The position numbers and the translations under genes were made by a program. Shown here in pieces: positions 1 through 5,086 of a stretch of DNA of 5,086 nt; position 1 is the stretch's first letter, and each line of letters opens with the position of its first letter. The stretch comes from Bryobacteraceae bacterium. GTDB lineage: Bacteria; Acidobacteriota; Terriglobia; Bryobacterales; Bryobacteraceae. The notes below the pieces were generated by a model. The model saw nothing but the letters and a program-made list of their open reading frames with translations. It made no database searches and had not been told where the DNA came from. Location: the NCBI GenBank assembly GCA_014379815.1, contig JACMLA010000724.1:1-5086 (forward strand). The letters are read 5' to 3'.

Positions 1-737
1 CCGAGGCTTACGTCAAAATCAAAACAGGCGAACCGACCGTAGCGCTACGGCAAATTGTTGGAGCAAATGCTCAGGAAATTGCGGTTATCGCGTCTGGTGT
101 GACCGTAATGTTTCAACTGATGCCGAACCAGTTGTATCCGTCCATTCGCGTGGATGGCGAGAGCGGGGCGAATTGGCTGATGTGGGATCCCCGGCTGGAA
201 AGGGATTCGGAGCCCGCCGGCCCCTATACCTTGAATGACCCTTATTCCATCTATCGGGAAAGAAGTGGACGTCTTGGCCTCCTGAATCATAGTGAGTTCG
301 AAGCCGATGCGGTTCTGATTCGCAACGGAGTCTGGGCATCCAACACCCGCCTCCGGCTGCGTCGCATTCTTGCCAACATAGACCGATCCGAGCAATTTCA
401 TACGCGGACTGTGGGTGATTATGTTCATCCTCAAACTTATCTGATCACCGGCAGCGGCCTCGATACGACGGTACAGGCACGGCAGAATTTTCAACAGAGA
501 ACCGTTTACGGAGTGCAGCTCAATTCTGAAGGCTTGCCTCAGAGGATAGTCGGTCAGGGTGACGGCACGGTTGCTGTCGCTTCAGGCCGCGCGTTTGAGC
601 CGCATGCTAATTGTCAGGGACGCATTGTGCTCAGAGGAATCGAACATGCGGCTGCCTTTAACAACGGGCTGGTCATCACGGGGATGCTGAGCATGATTCG
701 ACGCGCCCGCCAGTCTGCCGGCGATCAGACCTGGTGA
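1..737 (+). CDS. LCAT-like alpha/beta hydrolase (lipase/acyltransferase family), C-terminal part, 5' end outside the window
   Basis: The frame is open from the first complete codon (position 3) to the TGA at 735-737, giving 244 residues without a convincing start, so this is the C-terminal part of a longer protein. A GTG at 99 and an ATG at 108 are internal codons rather than likely starts, because the upstream codons read as normal protein. I see a FQLMPNQLYPS segment near codon 36, resembling the 'QLLPS' segment of lecithin:cholesterol acyltransferase-like lipases. Further on are GQGDGTVAVAS, whose Asp (codon 561-563) fits the catalytic acid, and GIEHAAAFNN, whose His (codon 645-647) fits the catalytic base. 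Ser and oxyanion-hole motifs would lie upstream of the window. The family hydrolyses or transfers acyl chains of lipids or esters; the substrate here is unknown. The next gene begins 23 bases downstream on the same strand, so co-transcription is plausible. It could instead belong to another triad hydrolase family with the same GDGTV...H ending. Confidence 0.72.
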   Translation, partial: EAYVKIKTGEPTVALRQIVGANAQEIAVIASGVTVMFQLMPNQLYPSIRVDGESGANWLMWDPRLERDSEPAGPYTLNDPYSIYRERSGRLGLLNHSEFEADAVLIRNGVWASNTRLRLRRILANIDRSEQFHTRTVGDYVHPQTYLITGSGLDTTVQARQNFQQRTVYGVQLNSEGLPQRIVGQGDGTVAVASGRAFEPHANCQGRIVLRGIEHAAAFNNGLVITGMLSMIRRARQSAGDQTW

Positions 738-760
738 TATGCGCGATATGATGTGCGGTC

Positions 761-2014
761 ATGCATCGCCGTACCTTCCTGAAAGCCGCTCTCGCAAGTG
801 CTTCGCTGTTTCCCGCTCCTTACGCTAAGCTTGCCGCTGCGCTGACCAAAAAGGTGAAGATCACCGACGTGAAGTGCATGATCGTGCGCGGAACCTGGGA
901 TTGGAATCTGGTGAAGATCGAGACTGATTCAGGTTTGTACGGGATTGGTGAGGCGTACTGGGGACCGGGCGTAAAAGACGTCATCCTAAAACTGATGAAG
1001 CCTCTGCTCCTCGGCGAAGATCCACTGAATGTCGACAGGCTTTACACCAAAGTCCTGATGCGCAACGCGGGTGCGGGTGCGATTGGTGGCGTGACTGTAA
1101 CTGCTGCCAGTGGAATCGAGATCGCTCTCTGGGATCTGGCCGGGCGAATGCTCCAGACTCCGGTTTGCAACCTGCTCGGAGGAAGGTTCCGGGACAAGGT
1201 CCGGTTCTATCGGACGATGCAGAACCCCCGCGATGTGAATGATCCAAAGTCATGGAGGGAGCATGTCAGTGCCGGTCGGGCCGAGAAGTTCGGCTGGACC
1301 GCTTTCAAGTTTCAGGGGGACGGAGTCCCTGTTGCGGCGGATCCGGAGTATCGTGAGCCGGGGCACGATCCCTACGCGCGAGGACTTACCGCGAAAGACA
1401 TCCGGCGAATCGTGACGGGTATGGAAATCGTGCGCGAAGAGCTTGGGCCGGACATTCCGTTCGGGATTGAAGCTCACTGGAAATACGACACGCGGGACGT
1501 CATTCAACTCGGGAAGGCTCTGGAGCCGGTAAAGCCAATGTGGCTGGAGGATCCGGTGCCTCCCGAAAATGTAGAGGCGATGGCCCGCGTCACCCAGTCG
1601 GTGGACATTCCGATTTGCACCGGCGAGAACTTATACACGCGGCATCAGTTTCGCCGCCTGGTGGAGTTGCAGGCTTGCGATATCGTACACATCGATATTC
1701 CCAAGTCGGGTGGACTGCTGGAATCGAAACGCATCCATGACCTCGCCGACAATTACTACATCTGGACGGCCGCGCATAATCCGGCGAGCCCTGTGGGTAC
1801 GATTGCTTCAGCCCACTGTGCAGCGAGCATGCGAACCTTCCGGGTTCATGAACTGGCAAAGTACATCGACTGGTGGCAGGACCTGGTGGTCCATGATGGC
1901 CCCATTATCGAGAATGGGTATCATACGATCCGCGACAAGCCGGGGTATGGGATTGAGCTGAATCCGGATGTCGCGCGGGCACACCTCGCTCCGGGGGAAG
2001 TCTGGTGGGGATAG
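761..2014 (+). CDS. Tat-exported enolase-superfamily protein (mandelate racemase/muconate lactonizing type, galactonate dehydratase-like)
   Basis: This 417-residue protein has the full two-domain enolase-superfamily layout. Residues 1-28 look like a twin-arginine signal: RRTFLK at 3-8, then an Ala/Leu-rich stretch. The N-terminal capping domain (about 33-145) contains GIGEAYW (61-67) and the family block SGIEIALWDLAGRMLQ (117-132). In the barrel, K183 lies in FKFQGD, and the probable metal ligands are E237, E263 (WLEDP) and E289 (TGEN). H239 in the E-A-H motif and H339 in AAHNP correspond to the two acid/base histidines of galactonate dehydratase-like enzymes; D312 lies in HIDIPKSGG. Known members abstract a proton alpha to a carboxylate, usually to dehydrate a sugar acid, so that role is inferred; the exact sugar cannot be read. 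ATG 761 is the only reasonable start, since an in-frame TGA lies at 749-751 and the Tat motif begins at residue 3. I see no good Shine-Dalgarno, which may mean coupling to the hydrolase gene 23 bases upstream. Family assignment is secure, substrate is not. Confidence 0.93.
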   Translation: MHRRTFLKAALASASLFPAPYAKLAAALTKKVKITDVKCMIVRGTWDWNLVKIETDSGLYGIGEAYWGPGVKDVILKLMKPLLLGEDPLNVDRLYTKVLMRNAGAGAIGGVTVTAASGIEIALWDLAGRMLQTPVCNLLGGRFRDKVRFYRTMQNPRDVNDPKSWREHVSAGRAEKFGWTAFKFQGDGVPVAADPEYREPGHDPYARGLTAKDIRRIVTGMEIVREELGPDIPFGIEAHWKYDTRDVIQLGKALEPVKPMWLEDPVPPENVEAMARVTQSVDIPICTGENLYTRHQFRRLVELQACDIVHIDIPKSGGLLESKRIHDLADNYYIWTAAHNPASPVGTIASAHCAASMRTFRVHELAKYIDWWQDLVVHDGPIIENGYHTIRDKPGYGIELNPDVARAHLAPGEVWWG

Positions 2015-2032
2015 CGCAATTGCCCCACCAGA
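2001..2032. terminator. Inverted-repeat hairpin at the convergent gene junction, probable bidirectional terminator
   Basis: Positions 2001-2010 (TCTGGTGGGG) and 2023-2032 (CCCCACCAGA) are perfect reverse complements, giving a 10-bp GC-rich stem with a 12-base loop. The left arm encodes the last codons of the enolase-superfamily gene, and the loop includes the rest of its TAG stop (2012-2014). The right arm lies 10 bases from the stop codon of the opposing peptidase gene. Placement between two tail-to-tail genes fits a shared transcription terminator. There is no T-tract after the stem on either strand, so a classical intrinsic terminator is not supported. A 3'-end stabilising hairpin or a transcript-processing structure is equally possible. 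Confidence 0.6.
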
Positions 2033-2041
2033 AGCCACAAC

Positions 2042-4765
2042 CTAAGGAAGGAGTTCGGCGGTCATAATAGCGCCACCCATGGAAGCCAGAACTGACGAGA
2101 TCTTCAGAGGTCGGAGGTCGTTTTTAGAGACCCACAACGTGGACTTGTCCGCGCCGCCATCCGCAGAAGTCAGCTGGACTCGCCACGCGTCGAAGGTGCC
2201 TGCGGGGACGGTCACTTTTTCTGTGCCGTCTACCTTCAGTTCCGTCAATTTCACCTTTTGTCGCTGCAGGTCGAAGTTCCGGAACGTGGTCGTGTAACCT
2301 TCCGCAAGAGGAAGACGTGAGATGGCCTGCCATGCTCCGCCTGAGTCGCCGAAAAGAGGACCGCCCAGATCGACCGAGATCTCCTGGTCTTTCCCGTTCA
2401 CCGACATTTTGCCTGTGCCTTTGTTGCCCTCAATATTCATCTCGATATTGACTGGCCCCTGATTCACAGAGCGCTTCTGCAGAACAAGAGTTCCTTTCTC
2501 GAGTTGCGCCGTGTCGGTTGCCGGACCCATAGGAGTCTCCATCGAGTCCGATGCCACCCAGTGGCCGTTTTCTTCTTTCACGGTTGTGGTTACTTTAAGG
2601 GGAATCTCCCGCCCACCTGCGGAGATCTTCGCGGAATAGTTCCAGGTGCCGGGACTGAGGTCAGAGACCAGCTTGGGCGCGCCGACGGAGCCGGGATCTG
2701 CTTTCTTAGCGAGCACGACTGTTTTTGGGTCAACCGTAATTTCTTTCAGACGCTGGCCTACGTCTGCAGGCGCGCCTTCCTGATAACGCCCGTCGAGGTG
2801 CTTTGCGAGAAACTTCTCAGCCGCCATCAACATCGCCATGTTGTTAACGGGTCGCGCGAATCCATGACCTTCGTCATCGGCCAGAAGGTATTCAACGGCG
2901 AAGCCACGGTCGCGTAAGGCGACAACGATCTGTTCCGCTTCTCCTTTGTTGACTCGCGGATCGTTAGCGCCTTGCACTACCATCAGCGGGGTCTTGATCT
3001 TCGTCGCCGCATGCAGCGGTGAACGCTCAGTCAGCCAGGCTTTCCCTTCGGACGTGCTCAGGTCGGCCATACGCGCGTACATGATCTTGCGCCCAGCCTC
3101 CCAGTAAGGCGGAATCGCTTCGAGAAGCGTGACCAGGTTGGAAGGTCCCACGATATCGATGGCTGCCCGATACAAGTCCGGAGTAAAGGCGACGCCAGCC
3201 AGGGTTGCGTATCCACCGTACGAGCCGCCAAGTATCCCTACCCGTTTGGGATCCGCGATCCCTTCGGCAATCAGATGCTTGACACCCCAGGTAATGTCGT
3301 CCTGCATCTTGCGGCCCCACTCGCCGTTACCCGCATTCAAAAACTTTTTGCCATATCCGGTGGATCCCCGGAAATTAGGCTGAAGAACGGCATACCCGCG
3401 ATTGGCAAAGAATTGGGTGAAACCGCTGTAGCCCCAGTTATCGCGAGCCCAAGGGCCGCCGTGAGGGACAACGACGATTGGCAGATTTTTTTCCGGCAGG
3501 CCTTTGGGCACTGTAAGAAACGCCGGAATTTCCAGCCCGTCCGAGGATTTGTAGCGAATTGGGCGAACTGAAGAAAGAGCTTCGCGCATTACTTTTTCGC
3601 GCACTTTGTATTGCAGGGTCAGCTTGCGTCCACGGCGCTCAAACAGGTATACCTCGCCTGGCTCCACGTCGCTGGCGGCTGTGATCAGCATCGTTTGCTC
3701 ATCCAGAGTGCGCGACCCGATTCCAATCTCGCGGCCGGGGAATTTCGACTGAAGAAACTTGTAGTCCGCTTCCAGACCCTTCTCACGAAAGTACCGGCGG
3801 GGCTTGTCATCGACGTAGCGCGTCATCACGAGTTCATCGGTGACTTCGGAAAACATGGTGCCGCCCAAGTCAACACGTTTCAGAGGATCGGACTCTACCG
3901 GCTCGAGCTTCTGCGTTTCCGGATCGAAAAGAAAGAGCGAGATCAGATCTGCGTCGCCCTTGTTAGTCTCCATGTAAACGCGCTTGCCATCCTTGTGGAA
4001 GCGTTCCGGTCCGCAGGCTTCGAAGACGCTGCAGGTGTAGATGGCGGTGAACTTATCAGCGTCTACACGGAGGATCTGCTGATCGCCGTTGTCTTTCACT
4101 GTCAGCGCCAGGCGCAGCTGACCTTTATTGTCGAAGAACCAGGCTGCGATCTTATCGGTATTCTTACGAACCAACGTTCGTTCGCCTGAAGAAAGCTTCA
4201 ATTTGTAAAGATCGTGCCAGGATTTGTCGCGATCGTTAAGGCCAATGTAGAGGATGTCGGGATCCTGCTTCGGTGCGCTGTAGATCCGGACCTGAATGCC
4301 TTTTAGGCCGGTCAGGTCGCGCATCGGGGGCGCCTCAGTACCGTCTGCGTTTTTCGCTGCGGGGTCCACCGCGAAGACGTTGAAATTCTCGTCGCCGTCT
4401 TTGTCTTTGATGAACAGAATCTGCTTGCTATCGCGGCTCCAGAAATAGGCGGGAATGGGACGTTTGTTCTCGGTAGTTAGCAAACGTGCCGCTGAGAAGG
4501 GCTCTTCTGTCTTTTTGACCCAGATGTTGATGGTGCCATTCCAGGGTTTTAGGAACGCGATGAATTTGCCGTCAGGCGACAGTTCGGCTGACGTAATATC
4601 TGGATTCCCAAACAGGAGCTGGCGGTCAATCAGGGGTGGTAGTCCTGCAGCCGCAGGTTTCATGTTCTGGCTCATAGCGGAAAAAACGAACAAGCAAATG
4701 GCGAGTAGCGCTCTGGTTGGATGACTCACAGAGGAAACGTACCACTGACGCGAGGAGCAACGCAA
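2042..4765 (-). CDS. Exported S9 family (prolyl oligopeptidase-type) serine peptidase with C-terminal DUF3108-like domain
   Basis: This 907-residue protein cleaves peptides or acyl-peptides, by family knowledge. Residues 19-32 form a hydrophobic signal core ending in AMS, so it is likely periplasmic or extracellular. Residues about 46-390 form a beta-propeller, with TolB/S9-like blade sequences such as ELSPDGKFIAF (61-71) and FWSRDSKQILF (108-118). The hydrolase domain (about 391-660) shows the oxyanion motif HGGP (435-438), nucleophile Ser515 in GGSYGGY, Asp602 in GANDPRV and His634 in DEGHGF. Residues about 700-907 are an added beta-rich domain whose end (AGTFDAWRVQL, then TLWVSKNDLRPLKI) resembles DUF3108. 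The family usually runs about 650-700 residues, so this tail is extra. The only cysteines after the signal are C245 and C251, a possible disulfide. The start shown is a TTG 3 bases after the upstream stop. A GTG at 4727-4729 (codon 13) would give an 895-residue protein with a shorter, more typical signal-peptide n-region. Peptidase family and triad are certain; start and substrate are not. Confidence 0.95.
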   Translation of the reverse strand: MRCSSRQWYVSSVSHPTRALLAICLFVFSAMSQNMKPAAAGLPPLIDRQLLFGNPDITSAELSPDGKFIAFLKPWNGTINIWVKKTEEPFSAARLLTTENKRPIPAYFWSRDSKQILFIKDKDGDENFNVFAVDPAAKNADGTEAPPMRDLTGLKGIQVRIYSAPKQDPDILYIGLNDRDKSWHDLYKLKLSSGERTLVRKNTDKIAAWFFDNKGQLRLALTVKDNGDQQILRVDADKFTAIYTCSVFEACGPERFHKDGKRVYMETNKGDADLISLFLFDPETQKLEPVESDPLKRVDLGGTMFSEVTDELVMTRYVDDKPRRYFREKGLEADYKFLQSKFPGREIGIGSRTLDEQTMLITAASDVEPGEVYLFERRGRKLTLQYKVREKVMREALSSVRPIRYKSSDGLEIPAFLTVPKGLPEKNLPIVVVPHGGPWARDNWGYSGFTQFFANRGYAVLQPNFRGSTGYGKKFLNAGNGEWGRKMQDDITWGVKHLIAEGIADPKRVGILGGSYGGYATLAGVAFTPDLYRAAIDIVGPSNLVTLLEAIPPYWEAGRKIMYARMADLSTSEGKAWLTERSPLHAATKIKTPLMVVQGANDPRVNKGEAEQIVVALRDRGFAVEYLLADDEGHGFARPVNNMAMLMAAEKFLAKHLDGRYQEGAPADVGQRLKEITVDPKTVVLAKKADPGSVGAPKLVSDLSPGTWNYSAKISAGGREIPLKVTTTVKEENGHWVASDSMETPMGPATDTAQLEKGTLVLQKRSVNQGPVNIEMNIEGNKGTGKMSVNGKDQEISVDLGGPLFGDSGGAWQAISRLPLAEGYTTTFRNFDLQRQKVKLTELKVDGTEKVTVPAGTFDAWRVQLTSADGGADKSTLWVSKNDLRPLKISSVLASMGGAIMTAELLP

Positions 4766-4768
4766 CGA

Positions 4769-5086
4769 TTACGCTTTCCCTGCGGTGAGCGCCTCGCGTT
4801 CGACAGTTTGTGGTGAGCGCAGCTGGAAGATTTGCAAAGCGAGAGTATCGAGACTGTTGGTGATGCGATCGGATTCTATATTGACCAGGGCATAGCGTTC
4901 GGTAAGATTATCACCGGACTCGAGGAGCTGGTGGTGATCCTCGCGAAGGTCAGGAAGATCTGACGGATGCAAAACGGAACCTCGCAATGCGGAGGACAGC
5001 GAGTGCAGGGTAATCTCTACATCGTTCCCGAAGCGGCGGAAGGCAGGGCGCGCAGGAACGATATCGCTCCTGGTTAAGGCAGCTTC
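4769..5086 (-). CDS. C-terminal end of a probable FUSC-family membrane protein, 5' end outside the window
   Basis: The minus-strand frame is open from the right edge of the window (5086) to the TAA at 4771-4769, giving 105 residues of a protein whose start lies beyond the window. A TTG at 4987-4985 could be mistaken for a start, but the codons before it read as continuous protein (RPAFRRFGNDVEITLHSLSSALRG), so it is internal. The piece is soluble and helix-rich: an Arg-rich segment, then HSLSSALRGSVL, then LPDLREDHHQLLES, then a helix ending DRITNSLDTLALQIFQL. This resembles the cytoplasmic tail of FUSC/YccS-type inner-membrane proteins, a family linked to export of aromatic acids and related compounds. 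I recall this from general family appearance; no membrane segment is visible in this fragment. The peptidase gene starts 3 bases after its stop, so the two are probably one operon. It may instead be an unrelated helical protein tail. Confidence 0.6.
   Translation of the reverse strand, partial: EAALTRSDIVPARPAFRRFGNDVEITLHSLSSALRGSVLHPSDLPDLREDHHQLLESGDNLTERYALVNIESDRITNSLDTLALQIFQLRSPQTVEREALTAGKA
4774..4781 (-). promoter_or_regulatory. Possible weak ribosome binding site for the TTG start of the S9 peptidase gene
   Basis: On the minus strand AGGGAAAG ends 8 bases before the TTG at 4765-4763 and lies inside the last codons (Ala-Gly-Lys-Ala) of the upstream gene. It matches only part of a Shine-Dalgarno consensus. 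I see no comparable purine tract before the alternative GTG start at 4729. This slightly favours the TTG start with translational coupling, but the evidence is weak. Confidence 0.3.

Noticed and set aside
37..50. A perfect 14-bp palindrome, CCGTAGCGCTACGG
   Set aside because: It lies inside the hydrolase coding region, and about 0.3 such palindromes are expected by chance in a window of this size, so I see no reason to call it an operator.
45..494. A 149-codon open frame on the minus strand opposite the LCAT-like hydrolase gene
   Set aside because: It lies entirely antisense to a recognisable protein with catalytic motifs, its translation resembles no family I know, and long antisense frames are common in DNA of this GC content.
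2504..2917. A 137-codon plus-strand open frame opposite the C-terminal part of the S9 gene
   Set aside because: It is antisense to a coherent protein and its His/Arg/Cys-rich translation looks like a shadow frame, with no family signature.
3611..4189. A 192-codon open frame on the plus strand opposite the S9 propeller region
   Set aside because: It is antisense to the propeller domain of the peptidase and its translation shows no domain, signal or motif; it is best explained by the codon usage of the real gene.
4693..4696. Possible lipobox cysteine (C24, sequence LLAIC) in the S9 signal region
   Set aside because: The residue before the Cys is Ile, whereas lipoboxes need a small residue there, and the Cys lies in the middle of the hydrophobic core; a normal signal peptidase I signal fits better.
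4769..4987. A short 72-residue gene starting at the TTG at 4987
   Set aside because: The same frame continues open to the window edge with protein-like sequence, so the TTG is an internal Leu codon and the gene is the end of a longer one.

Overview
The window is densely coding bacterial DNA with moderately high GC (by eye in the high 50s percent). It holds two gene pairs that converge on one junction near position 2000-2045. Three features suggest a soil-type, carbohydrate- and peptide-degrading bacterium: a Tat-exported enolase-superfamily protein, a large exported S9 peptidase carrying an extra C-terminal beta-rich domain, and a probable FUSC-type membrane protein. Acidobacteriota is my best guess. 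It is an inference from gene style and GC; there is no marker gene here to confirm it.

Plus strand, left half. Positions 1-737 are the C-terminal part of an alpha/beta hydrolase resembling the lecithin:cholesterol acyltransferase (LCAT)-like lipase group; its beginning lies before the window. After 23 bases comes a complete gene (761-2014) for a mandelate racemase/muconate lactonizing-type enolase-superfamily protein, probably a sugar-acid dehydratase of the galactonate dehydratase-like branch, with an N-terminal twin-arginine signal. The pair may be co-transcribed.

Minus strand, right half. Positions 5086-4769 are the C-terminal end of a probable FUSC-family membrane protein that starts outside the window. 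It is followed, 3 bases after its stop, by a complete gene (4765-2042) for a prolyl-oligopeptidase family (S9) serine peptidase. This has a signal peptide, beta-propeller, catalytic alpha/beta hydrolase domain and a C-terminal extension of about 200 residues resembling DUF3108. The tight spacing suggests an operon with translational coupling.

The two units meet tail to tail with only 27 bases between stop codons. A perfect 10-bp inverted repeat (2001-2010 / 2023-2032) straddles the stop codon of the enolase-superfamily gene and probably serves as a shared terminator or mRNA 3'-end structure.

Three of the four proteins are predicted to act at or beyond the cytoplasmic membrane, or belong to families that often do. 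No pathway link between the two units can be shown from sequence. I see no RNA genes, mobile elements, CRISPR arrays or long repeats, and no gene-free stretch longer than 27 bases. I did not find a convincing undescribed system; the points worth a second look are the junction hairpin, the S9 C-terminal extension, the unusual start of the S9 gene and the active-site variant in the exported enolase-superfamily protein.
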